Assembly: GCA_934457115.1 (NCBI GenBank)
Contig: CAKSHI010000001.1
Location: 1 to 64,000 of the forward strand
DNA from: an uncultured Eubacteriales bacterium
GTDB taxonomy: Bacteria > Bacillota > Clostridia > Oscillospirales > Acutalibacteraceae
Direction of reading: 5' to 3'
Length of the DNA: 64,000 bases
Below, piece by piece: positions 51,769 to 60,248 of this stretch. Position numbers and translations under genes: made by a program. The number at the start of each line of letters is the position of its first letter. The first letter of the stretch is position 1. The notes beneath the pieces were generated by a model. The model saw nothing but the letters and a program-made list of their open reading frames with translations, was not told where the DNA came from and did not search any database.

Positions 51769-53049
51769 ATGAATTTAAAATCAACAAATAAAGTAGAAAC
51801 TAACAGATATGCACTCGAAATAGAAGTAGATAAGGAGCAATTTGGAAAAGCCCTTGAAAAATCCTTTCAAAAGGAATCTAAAAGAATTACCGTGCCGGGA
51901 TTTAGAAAAGGCAAGGCTCCAAGAGCTTTTATAGAAAAGTATTATGGAAAAGAAATATTTTATGAAGATGCTATAAACAGTATTTATCCGGAAGTCTTGG
52001 ACGAAGCTATAAAAGAAGCTAACCTTGACGTTATCGATGATCATATCGGCTTGGATATACTTCACGTAGGCGATGACGGCCTTACTTTTAAAGCTACTGT
52101 TACAGTAAAGCCTGAAATAGAATTAGGCGAATATAAGGGAATCGAAATTGAAGGCGAAAAAGCAGATGTAACCGATGAAGATCTTGATAAAGAATTAAAA
52201 GGTATTCAAGAAAGAAATTCAAGACTTTTAACTGTAGAAGACAGAGCTGCAGAAAACGGTGATATCGCTGTTATAGATTTTGAAGGATTTTTAGATGGAA
52301 AAGCTTTTGAAGGTGGAAAGGCTGAAAGCTATAACCTAGAATTAGGAAAAGGCAACTTCATCCCCGGCTTTGAAGAGCAAATTGTAGGCCATAACGTCGG
52401 CGATGAATTCGACATAAACGTTACTTTCCCAGAAGACTACCATGCAAAGGATTTAGCAGGAAAGCCAACCGTATTCAAAATTAAAATACATGAAATTAAA
52501 AAGCAAGAACTTCCAACTTTAGATGATGAATTTGCAAAAGATGTCAGTGAATTCGATACTCTAGAGGAATATAAAAAGGATTTAAAAGATAAACTTATAG
52601 AGGCTGCAAAACAAAGAGCAGAAGCTAATAACGAAAATAAAATCATGTCCAAAATCATAGAATCAGTAAAAGCTGAAATTCCAGAAGCAATGTTCAAGCA
52701 CAAAATCGAAGAGATTATTCGTGAATTTGAATACCGTCTACAAGCTCAAGGTCTAGATACAAGATCCTATATGCAATACACAGGTCTTGACGAAGAAGGA
52801 TTCAAAAATACATTCCGTCCTCAAGCAGAACAACAAATTAAATTACGTCTAGCTTTAGAAAAAATCTCTAAGCTTGAAAATATCGTTCCTTCTAAAGAAG
52901 ATATCGAAGCTGAATACAAAAAAGTAGCTGATATGTATAAAATGGAAGTTGAAAAGATAAAGAACCTAATACCGGAAGCTGAACTTATCAAGGATATAGC
53001 TGTAGAAAAGGCTGTTGAATTAGTAAAAAACAGTGCAATTATAAAATAA
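51769..53049 (+). CDS. tig: Trigger factor (ribosome-associated chaperone)
   Basis: 426 residues. Binds the ribosome exit tunnel and folds nascent chains. N-terminal ribosome-binding domain with signature VPGFRKGKAPRAFIEKYYG (near 44), central FKBP-type prolyl isomerase domain (NGDIAVIDFEGFLDGKAFEGGKAE; GSFIPGFEEQIVGHNVGDEFDINVTFPEDY-like), and the C-terminal helical chaperone domain. RBS AGGAGG. First gene of tig-clpP-clpX. Confidence 0.96.
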   Translation: MNLKSTNKVETNRYALEIEVDKEQFGKALEKSFQKESKRITVPGFRKGKAPRAFIEKYYGKEIFYEDAINSIYPEVLDEAIKEANLDVIDDHIGLDILHVGDDGLTFKATVTVKPEIELGEYKGIEIEGEKADVTDEDLDKELKGIQERNSRLLTVEDRAAENGDIAVIDFEGFLDGKAFEGGKAESYNLELGKGNFIPGFEEQIVGHNVGDEFDINVTFPEDYHAKDLAGKPTVFKIKIHEIKKQELPTLDDEFAKDVSEFDTLEEYKKDLKDKLIEAAKQRAEANNENKIMSKIIESVKAEIPEAMFKHKIEEIIREFEYRLQAQGLDTRSYMQYTGLDEEGFKNTFRPQAEQQIKLRLALEKISKLENIVPSKEDIEAEYKKVADMYKMEVEKIKNLIPEAELIKDIAVEKAVELVKNSAIIK

Positions 53050-53123
53050 TATTTTAATCACTTGAATAAACTACCTATTTTAGGTCAAATATCTATTTGT
53101 TATTTTTATGGAGGTGTTTCATA

Positions 53124-53705
53124 ATGAGTCTAGTTCCTTATGTCGTAGAGCAAACCAGCCGTGGCGAACGTTCATACGATATTTTTTCAAGATTATTAAA
53201 CGATAGAATTATTATGTTGACAGAAGAAGTAAACGACACAAGTGCAAGTCTAGTTGTTGCACAACTATTATATTTGGAAGGCCAAGATTCTTCTAAAGAT
53301 ATAAGCCTTTACATCAATAGCCCCGGCGGGTCTGTAACTGCAGGTATGTCTATATACGATACTATGCAATATATTAAATGCGATGTATCTACTATATGCA
53401 TGGGCATGGCTGCCAGCATGGGTGCATTCCTTTTGGCTGCAGGCACAAAAGGTAAACGTTTCGCTTTACCAAACAGCGACATTATGATCCACCAGCCAAG
53501 CGGTGGAGCTCAAGGCCAGGCTACAGATATAATGATCCATGCTGACCACATCATTCAAACTAAAAAGAAATTAAATAATATCCTAGCAGAAAAGACAGGT
53601 CAACCTGTAGACATAATCGCTAGGGATACAGAAAGAGATAACTTTATGACTGCAGAGCAGGCGGCAGAATACGGCCTTATCGATAAGGTTATCTATAAAC
53701 GATAG
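53124..53705 (+). CDS. clpP: ATP-dependent Clp protease proteolytic subunit
   Basis: 193 residues. Serine protease that forms the barrel used by ClpX and ClpC. Catalytic S98 (GMAASMGAFLL), H123 (DIMIHQPSGGAQGQATD) and an Asp near 172. Start chosen at ATG 53124, nine bases after GGAGGTG; family members begin LVPYVVEQTSRGERSYDI. Lies between tig and clpX as in most Firmicutes. Confidence 0.97.
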   Translation: MSLVPYVVEQTSRGERSYDIFSRLLNDRIIMLTEEVNDTSASLVVAQLLYLEGQDSSKDISLYINSPGGSVTAGMSIYDTMQYIKCDVSTICMGMAASMGAFLLAAGTKGKRFALPNSDIMIHQPSGGAQGQATDIMIHADHIIQTKKKLNNILAEKTGQPVDIIARDTERDNFMTAEQAAEYGLIDKVIYKR

Positions 53706-53721
53706 GGATTGGTGATTTTTA

Positions 53722-55047
53722 ATGTCTATAAAAGATGAAACAAAGGACAGGGATCTTTATTGTTCATTTTGTGGCAAACCGCAAAGCGAAGCTACTCGTT
53801 TAATCGCAGGACCGGGAGTCTGTATTTGTGATGAATGTATCGAGTTGTGTTTGTCCATTCTAAACGAGGAATCTATAGTATCTCCAAAACACAAACAAGA
53901 GAACCCTGACAAGGATGTAACACTACCCAAACCTCAGGAAATAAAAGAAAAGCTAGATGAATATGTAATCGGCCAGGATGAAGCTAAACTAGCACTTTGT
54001 GTCGCAGTTTATAATCACTATAAACGTATTTATTTAAGTAATAACGATACTAATGATACTGAGCTTTCAAAAAGTAATATATTGCTTATGGGCCCTACGG
54101 GTGTTGGTAAAACACTCTTGGCACAGACGTTAGCTCGTATTTTAGACGTACCGTTTGCAGTAGCTGATGCAACGACATTAACCGAAGCCGGCTATGTCGG
54201 AGAAGACGTAGAAAATATTCTTCTAAGGCTTGTACAAGCGGCGGATTTCGATATTGAAAAAGCAGAACACGGTATTATCTATGTAGATGAAATCGACAAG
54301 ATTGCAAGAAAATCAGAAAATCCGTCTATAACAAGAGATGTCAGCGGCGAAGGTGTACAGCAGGCACTACTTAAAATCTTGGAAGGTACTATTTCAAATG
54401 TTCCCCCTCAAGGAGGAAGAAAACATCCACAACAAGAATTTATTCAAATAAACACGTCTAACATCCTGTTTATATGTGCCGGCGCTTTTGACGGTATAGA
54501 AAAAATCGTTGAAAAAAGAAGAGATTCCTCCGGTATAGGTTTCGGTGCAGACATTAAAAATAAAAAAGAAATTAACACTACAGACTGGATGAAAGAAATC
54601 ACCCCTCAAGATTTGGTTAAATATGGACTTATCCCTGAATTGGTCGGAAGGTTACCGGTTATAACCCATTTGTCAGGACTCGACAAAGAAGCCCTTATTA
54701 AAATACTTAGTGAACCTAAGAATTCTCTGTTGCGTCAATATAAAAAGTTATTCTCTCTTGATAATGTTGACCTTGAATTTGAAGACGGCGCACTGGAGTC
54801 AATTGCTCAAAAAGCTATAGACAGGCAAACCGGTGCAAGAGGTCTTAGATCTATCATGGAGGATATACTAAAAGATCTTATGTATAAGGTTCCTTCAGAT
54901 CATACCATCGAAAGAGTAATCATAACTAAAGAAATGATCGAAAAAGGTACTGAAGCAAAAATTGTCTATGATTTAAACAGGAAACCTGTTAAAATCAGTA
55001 TAAATAAGAAGTCTAAAAATCGTTCCGGCGTAGGAACCGCTTCATAG
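53722..55047 (+). CDS. clpX: ATP-dependent Clp protease ATPase subunit ClpX
   Basis: 441 residues. AAA+ unfoldase feeding ClpP. N-terminal zinc-binding domain (CSFCGKPQSEATRLIAGPGVCICDECIELC), Walker A LMGPTGVGKTLLAQ (near 128), pore loop AGYVGEDVENIL, Walker B IIYVDEIDKIA, the ClpP-docking IGF loop SSGIGFGADI, and sensor 2 GARGLRS. RBS GGTGA, 16 nt after clpP. Confidence 0.97.
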   Translation: MSIKDETKDRDLYCSFCGKPQSEATRLIAGPGVCICDECIELCLSILNEESIVSPKHKQENPDKDVTLPKPQEIKEKLDEYVIGQDEAKLALCVAVYNHYKRIYLSNNDTNDTELSKSNILLMGPTGVGKTLLAQTLARILDVPFAVADATTLTEAGYVGEDVENILLRLVQAADFDIEKAEHGIIYVDEIDKIARKSENPSITRDVSGEGVQQALLKILEGTISNVPPQGGRKHPQQEFIQINTSNILFICAGAFDGIEKIVEKRRDSSGIGFGADIKNKKEINTTDWMKEITPQDLVKYGLIPELVGRLPVITHLSGLDKEALIKILSEPKNSLLRQYKKLFSLDNVDLEFEDGALESIAQKAIDRQTGARGLRSIMEDILKDLMYKVPSDHTIERVIITKEMIEKGTEAKIVYDLNRKPVKISINKKSKNRSGVGTAS

Positions 55048-55105
55048 TAAACCCAACATATTAGACAGAGTTATAGCAGATTTATATATATTATAATATT
55101 TATTG

Positions 55106-55134
55106 TTGATTTTTTTCTAATAATAAGTTATTAT
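55106..55134 (+). promoter_or_regulatory. Promoter of lon-engB
   Basis: TTGATT (55106-55111), 17-nt spacer, TATTAT (55129-55134). No CIRCE inverted repeat is visible. Confidence 0.5.
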
Positions 55135-55212
55135 ATTTATATAAATTGTTATGACTCTTTTTTGTTTTCGTAGCAAATATTTTTAAATCAAGAACAGGAG
55201 GGTGACTACTAA

Positions 55213-57627
55213 ATGTCTAATGATAAAATCGCAGCTCAAAAAGAAACTATAATATTACCCGTATTACCACTTAGAGGTATGGTGCTTTTTCCTGATATGC
55301 TCCTACATTTCGACGTAGGAAGAAAAAAATCCATGGCAGCATTGGATTATGCTATGGATAATGATCAAACTATCTTTTTTGTAACTCAAAAAAATATAAA
55401 AGAAAACAACCCCCAAGTAGATGACTTATATACAATAGGTGTTGTTGCAAAGGTAAAGCAAGTTTTAAAACAGCCCGGAAATGTTGTTAGAGTGCTGGTA
55501 GAAGGTCTATATAGAGCTAAGGTAACCAATTTTATAGATGAAGATCCTTTTATAACAGCTGAAATTATAAATTGCGAAAAAAAATATGTTCACTCCCAAA
55601 AACGTGAGGCACTTGTTAGAAAAGCAAAAGATATATTCTCAGATTATCTCAAAATTTCTCCTAAGATGGCGCCTGAACTTATTTTGGAAGTCCAGTCATT
55701 AAATGATGCAGGAAAACTCTCAGACTATATTACTTCAAACATAATGATAGACTACACAGTTAAACAATCTATATTAAGTGAACTTGATGCTACAAAAAGA
55801 ATTGAAAAACTTATAGAAGTTTTATACGATGACCTCGAAATTCTATTATTTGAAGAAGATATAAATTTAAAACTCAAAGACAGAATCGATAAAAACCAAA
55901 AAGAGTATTATCTAAGAGAACAAATGAAAGTTATATCAGAGGAACTTTCCGAAGGGGACAACCCTCAAACCGATGCCGAGAAATTCAGGGGAAAAATAAA
56001 AAAACTAAATGTCTCCGATGATATTAAATCTCAACTTCTCGAGGAATGTTCTAAACTTTCTAAAATGGTATACGGCTCCCAAGAATCCAATGTTATAAGA
56101 TCATATCTTGAAACTTGTATAGCCCTACCATGGGGAATTAAAACCGAAGATAAAGTAGATATTAACAAGGCTAAGGAAATTTTAGACAGAGATCACTATG
56201 GCCTTAAAGACGTAAAAGAAAAAATATTGGATTTATTGGCAGTACGTGCTATAAAACCTGATATAAAAGGGCAAATTATATGCTTAGTCGGCCCTCCGGG
56301 AGTAGGAAAAACATCTATAGTCAAATCTATAGCAGAGGCCGTAGGCAGAAAATATGAAAGAATAGCCTTAGGCGGAGTTAGAGATGAATCTGAAATAAGA
56401 GGTCATAGAAGGACATACGTAGGCGCAATGCCCGGAAGAATAATGGCTACCATTAAAAAAGCAGGAGTACAAAATCCTCTTATTTTACTTGATGAAATCG
56501 ATAAACTTTCAAAAGACTTTAACGGCGATCCAACCTCTGCCCTTTTGGAAGCTTTAGACCCTGAACAAAACAGTACATTCCAAGACCATTACATCGACCT
56601 TCCCTTTGATCTAAGTGATGTATTATTTATAACAACCGCAAATGACTATAGCTCTATTCCCGATCCTCTTTTAGATAGAATGGATGTTATTACGCTTACA
56701 AGCTACACTCTTGAAGAAAAATTTGAGATAGCTAAAAGGCATCTAATTCCTAAACAACTAAAAAAGCATGGTGTTACTCCAAAGGTTGTTTCTATGACAA
56801 ACTCAGCCCTCGACAGACTTATATACGGATATACAAAAGAAGCTGGTGTTCGTGAGCTTGAAAGAGTCATAATCTCTTTAATTAGAAAATCCATAAGAGC
56901 AATTGTCTCCAATGAATGTGACCACGTAGAAATTTATGAAAAAGATCTTGAAAAATTCCTAGGGCCTGAAAAATACAAAAGAGATGATACCGACACAACG
57001 GATTCCGTAGGAGTCGTAAACGGCCTAGCTTGGACAACTGTAGGCGGAGAAACAATGCAAATAGAAGTCGCTCTAATGCCCGGCGAAGGTAAACTTGAAA
57101 TAACCGGCTCTATTGGAGATGTTATGAAAGAATCAGCTCAAATCGCTGTAAGCTACATTAGAAGCAACTATCTAAGTTTAGGCATCCGCCCCACATTCTA
57201 TAAAGATACTGACATACATATACACGTTCCTGAAGGTGCTGTACCTAAAGACGGACCATCTGCCGGCATTGCAATAACCACTGCAATTGTATCTGCTTTG
57301 AAAAATACAGCAGTTAAAGGAAATATAGCTATGACAGGTGAAATAACTCTAAGAGGCAATGTCTTGCCTATAGGCGGACTTAAAGAAAAAACTATGGCTG
57401 CTTACAAGGCTAATATTAAAACTGTTATAATCCCTTCAAGAAATCAGCCGGATCTAAAAGAAATTGATCCAAAAGTATTGGACAACCTAAAATTTATCCC
57501 TGTAAATTCTATTTCTGAAGTATTAGAACATGCCTTAACATTAAGCGACATTAATATATCCAAAACTAATTATCACAACAGTGTGACATCTAATCAGAAT
57601 GTTTTACTCACAGAAGGAAGAATTTAA
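55213..57627 (+). CDS. lon: ATP-dependent protease Lon (LonA)
   Basis: 804 residues. N-terminal LAN substrate domain (LPVLPLRGMVLFPDMLLHFDVGR), AAA+ module with Walker A LVGPPGVGKTSIVKSIAEA (near 355) and Walker B PLILLDEIDKLS, and C-terminal Ser-Lys protease domain with PKDGPSAGIAI (catalytic Ser) and the Lys in the IGGLKEKTMAAYKANIK region. Degrades misfolded and regulatory proteins. RBS AGGAGGGTGA. Four-nucleotide gap to engB. Confidence 0.97.
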   Translation: MSNDKIAAQKETIILPVLPLRGMVLFPDMLLHFDVGRKKSMAALDYAMDNDQTIFFVTQKNIKENNPQVDDLYTIGVVAKVKQVLKQPGNVVRVLVEGLYRAKVTNFIDEDPFITAEIINCEKKYVHSQKREALVRKAKDIFSDYLKISPKMAPELILEVQSLNDAGKLSDYITSNIMIDYTVKQSILSELDATKRIEKLIEVLYDDLEILLFEEDINLKLKDRIDKNQKEYYLREQMKVISEELSEGDNPQTDAEKFRGKIKKLNVSDDIKSQLLEECSKLSKMVYGSQESNVIRSYLETCIALPWGIKTEDKVDINKAKEILDRDHYGLKDVKEKILDLLAVRAIKPDIKGQIICLVGPPGVGKTSIVKSIAEAVGRKYERIALGGVRDESEIRGHRRTYVGAMPGRIMATIKKAGVQNPLILLDEIDKLSKDFNGDPTSALLEALDPEQNSTFQDHYIDLPFDLSDVLFITTANDYSSIPDPLLDRMDVITLTSYTLEEKFEIAKRHLIPKQLKKHGVTPKVVSMTNSALDRLIYGYTKEAGVRELERVIISLIRKSIRAIVSNECDHVEIYEKDLEKFLGPEKYKRDDTDTTDSVGVVNGLAWTTVGGETMQIEVALMPGEGKLEITGSIGDVMKESAQIAVSYIRSNYLSLGIRPTFYKDTDIHIHVPEGAVPKDGPSAGIAITTAIVSALKNTAVKGNIAMTGEITLRGNVLPIGGLKEKTMAAYKANIKTVIIPSRNQPDLKEIDPKVLDNLKFIPVNSISEVLEHALTLSDINISKTNYHNSVTSNQNVLLTEGRI

Positions 57628-57630
57628 AAT

Positions 57631-58212
57631 ATGAAATTCGAAGACGCAATATTTGAATATGCCGCAGGCAGATTCGACCAATTACCAAATTCAACAGTTC
57701 CCGAAATAGTCTTTTCAGGACGATCAAATGTTGGCAAATCCTCTCTTATTAATAAATTGGTAAGAAGAAAGGCTCTTGCAAGAGTCAGTGCTACTCCGGG
57801 AAAAACCGGCACCATAAATTTTTATGACCTAAAGGAAGCAAAACTTGTAGACCTTCCAGGGTATGGATATGCCAAAGTCTCTCTTTCCGAAAAGCAAAGA
57901 TGGGCTAACCTTATAGAGGGATACCTAAATTCCCAAAGAAATATAACCTTAGTCGTGCAAATTATAGATATGCGGCATAAACCGTCTAAGGATGACTTGC
58001 ATATGATAGATTATCTTATAACAAGTGAGCTTCCATTTATTATAGTTCTTACTAAAAGTGATAAGCTAAACAAAACAAAACGTCAAGAAGCTTTAGAGAA
58101 TATAGAAAAAGAATTCTCAAAGTATGAAAACTTGACTCTCCTCACCTTCTCTTCCGTGACAGGTGAAGGTCTTGAAAAACTCAAAGACATAATATTATCT
58201 TGTATAGATTAA
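57631..58212 (+). CDS. engB: Ribosome biogenesis GTPase EngB (YsxC)
   Basis: 193 residues. Essential GTPase for 50S assembly. G1 GRSNVGKSSLI (near 31), G2 TPGKTGTINFY, G3 LVDLPGYGYAKV, G4 LTKSDKLNK, G5 SSVTGEG. Starts three bases after the lon stop, using RBS AAGGAAG inside lon. lon-engB is a common Firmicute pair. Confidence 0.96.
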   Translation: MKFEDAIFEYAAGRFDQLPNSTVPEIVFSGRSNVGKSSLINKLVRRKALARVSATPGKTGTINFYDLKEAKLVDLPGYGYAKVSLSEKQRWANLIEGYLNSQRNITLVVQIIDMRHKPSKDDLHMIDYLITSELPFIIVLTKSDKLNKTKRQEALENIEKEFSKYENLTLLTFSSVTGEGLEKLKDIILSCID

Positions 58213-58372
58213 ACTTTACCTTATACATCTTATAAAAAATACATATGCTGCTATAAACAATTCCCAATAAAAAATATGTAAGCTTAAATATTCCCAAAAC
58301 TTATTCCAACATAGATACTAGTAATTTTACCCACGTATAAACCTTATAACTAATACTATTTTTAATAAAAAT

Positions 58373-58407
58373 TTGAGCGGTATATACACTATAAGTATGC
58401 CGCTCAA
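58373..58407 (+). terminator. Hairpin upstream of the LRR array
   Basis: TTGAGCGGTATA / TATGCCGCTCAA, 12-bp stem with one wobble. It could end lon-engB (stop at 58212), or act in the leader of the LRR genes, since it lies 36 nt before their first start. The rest of 58213-58442 shows no gene. Confidence 0.5.
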
Positions 58408-58442
58408 TCGTTTATTTATCTATTAAAAAGGAGGTCAATATA

Positions 58443-60215
58443 ATGCATGAAGATAGAAATGAAGATGAACTGGAAAATGAAATAGAAGAGGAAATGGAAG
58501 AGGAAATAGAAAATGGAATAGAAATAACAAACAGAAAAGCCAGACGTGCATTTCAAACAAATTTCAATTACCAAGTACCAATACATACTCATTATAAACT
58601 TTTGAGACTTGGCGAATTTGAGTATTCCCCAACTATGGAATATGCAGATAATATTGCTAATCCTAGCAAACCCAATCTTACAAGAGTTCAATACGGCGAA
58701 ATTACAGATCAATTTAGAAACCATCAAATGGACATGCATTCGGGATTTACTCCGGTTTATGCCAAACTTTTACGTAATAGAGTAGCTACCGGAATAATAA
58801 ACCGATTTTCTCAATTATCCTCAATGGAAAGAATAGTAGAAGGTTCATATATGGATAAAACTGCAAAAGAAATCACTTTACCTTCAACTGTAAGGTCAAT
58901 TGGAACAGGAGCGTTCAAAGACTTCACAAATCTTAGACGAATAATAATTCCTGCAGGTGTCACTGAGATTGGTGATTCTGCCTTTGAGGGTTGCAGACAA
59001 CTTAGCCAAATAGTAATTCCTGCAGGTGTCACTGAGATTGGTGATTCTGCCTTTGAGGGTTGCAGACAACTTAGACAAATAGTAATTCCTGAAGGTGTCA
59101 CTGAGATTAGTAATGATGCCTTTTTGGGTTGCAGCCAACTTAGCCAAATAGTAATTCCTGAAAGTGTCACCAAGATTGGTAAGTATGCCTTTTTGGGTTG
59201 CAGCCAACTTAGACAAATAGTAATTCCTGAAGGTGTCAATAAGATTGGTAGGAATGCCTTTTGTAATTGTGAACAACTCCAAGAAATATCAATTCCTAAT
59301 GCTATTACTGAAATTCCTCAGGGTTGCTTTACCGGTTGTAGACAACTTAGACAAATAACATTTCCCCAAAATCTACGGGCTATCTCAGGTTCTGCCTTTT
59401 CGGGTTGTATTAGCCTTGAGCAATTAACATTTCCTGATTCGCTTACTTCAATTAGATGTCAGGCATTTAATGCCTGCATTAATTTACAAAGAATAATAAC
59501 CGGTCCAAATCTTACCAAAATTGGAAATGGTGCTTTCAAAAGATGCAGTAATCTTGATTATGTATATATTAATAGTCCAAGGGTTGTTTTGCTAGACTAT
59601 TCATTTTCACAATGCCATATTAATCATTTAAGAATACCCGCAAACATCAAATATATTAATGCAGAAGCCTTTGTGTGTACTAGAATTAATAATATCACTG
59701 TTGACTACGATGAGAATCGTCAAGTTACTCTTGATTGCCAAAACGATAATTTCTATCTCCCCTTAGATCCACAAAATCCGGATCAAAAGATTCTGCACTA
59801 TAGCAAAGATGGAGAACTCAGTTTAATTAGTTCAATATTCATATATAATTACCACCCAGGGTATGATGAACTTAGTAATTATACTGATAATATGTGGAGA
59901 CAAAATTTCGAAGGCGAAGAACAAGAAGAAGAACAAGAAGAATCAATACACGAACTCGAACCCAACGAACCTCAAAATAATGAACAGCAACACAATGAAC
60001 CCCAAAATAATGAGCAGCAACAATTGCCACTCAACCCTAATTTGAATAACTTGTTGGATGATGCCGAGCATTCCGAGTCCAGTCCCCATTCCGACCAAAA
60101 TCTTAGTTTCTATAACCTTTCGGATGGTGGTTTTGATAATGAATTACAGGAAGAATTTGAAGACTTTGATGAATACTCCGATGACATACTCTGGTCAGAT
60201 GACGATAAAAAATAG
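58443..60215 (+). CDS. BspA-type leucine-rich repeat protein 1 (no signal peptide)
   Basis: 590 residues. Acidic start with no signal peptide, then a conserved N-terminal domain (about 36-140: FQTNFNYQVPIHTHYKLLRLGEFEY; HQMDMHSGFTPVYAKLL; IVEGSYMDKTAKEITLPST), then about a dozen BspA-type LRR_5 repeats of 23 residues such as GVTEIGDSAFEGCRQLRQIVIP, a non-LRR cap (NNITVDYDENRQVTLDCQND), and an acidic/Gln-rich tail ending DEYSDDILWSDDDKK. BspA-like LRRs bind matrix proteins or other cells in oral and gut bacteria, but those are usually exported; how this one leaves the cell, if it does, is unclear. RBS AAGGAGG. Sister gene follows 33 nt later. Confidence 0.8.
   Translation: MHEDRNEDELENEIEEEMEEEIENGIEITNRKARRAFQTNFNYQVPIHTHYKLLRLGEFEYSPTMEYADNIANPSKPNLTRVQYGEITDQFRNHQMDMHSGFTPVYAKLLRNRVATGIINRFSQLSSMERIVEGSYMDKTAKEITLPSTVRSIGTGAFKDFTNLRRIIIPAGVTEIGDSAFEGCRQLSQIVIPAGVTEIGDSAFEGCRQLRQIVIPEGVTEISNDAFLGCSQLSQIVIPESVTKIGKYAFLGCSQLRQIVIPEGVNKIGRNAFCNCEQLQEISIPNAITEIPQGCFTGCRQLRQITFPQNLRAISGSAFSGCISLEQLTFPDSLTSIRCQAFNACINLQRIITGPNLTKIGNGAFKRCSNLDYVYINSPRVVLLDYSFSQCHINHLRIPANIKYINAEAFVCTRINNITVDYDENRQVTLDCQNDNFYLPLDPQNPDQKILHYSKDGELSLISSIFIYNYHPGYDELSNYTDNMWRQNFEGEEQEEEQEESIHELEPNEPQNNEQQHNEPQNNEQQQLPLNPNLNNLLDDAEHSESSPHSDQNLSFYNLSDGGFDNELQEEFEDFDEYSDDILWSDDDKK
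58947..59291 (+). repeat. Five tandem 69-bp LRR-coding repeats
   Basis: Units start at 58947, 59016, 59085, 59154 and 59223. Units 1 and 2 differ by one base (AGCCAA/AGACAA); later units diverge. The sister gene at 60249 has only two units in this place, so copy number has changed by whole 23-residue units. Confidence 0.85.
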
Positions 60216-60248
60216 ATTAATAAATGTTTTATAAAGGGGGCAATCACA

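Noticed and set aside
55048..55212. CIRCE or CtsR operator before lon
   Set aside because: No CIRCE inverted repeat and no clear GGTCAAA-type direct repeats in this AT-rich stretch.
58811..59282. Minus-strand open frames of 128-142 codons opposite the LRR repeats
   Set aside because: Periodic shadows of the 69-bp repeats; they have no RBS and repeat at the same period.
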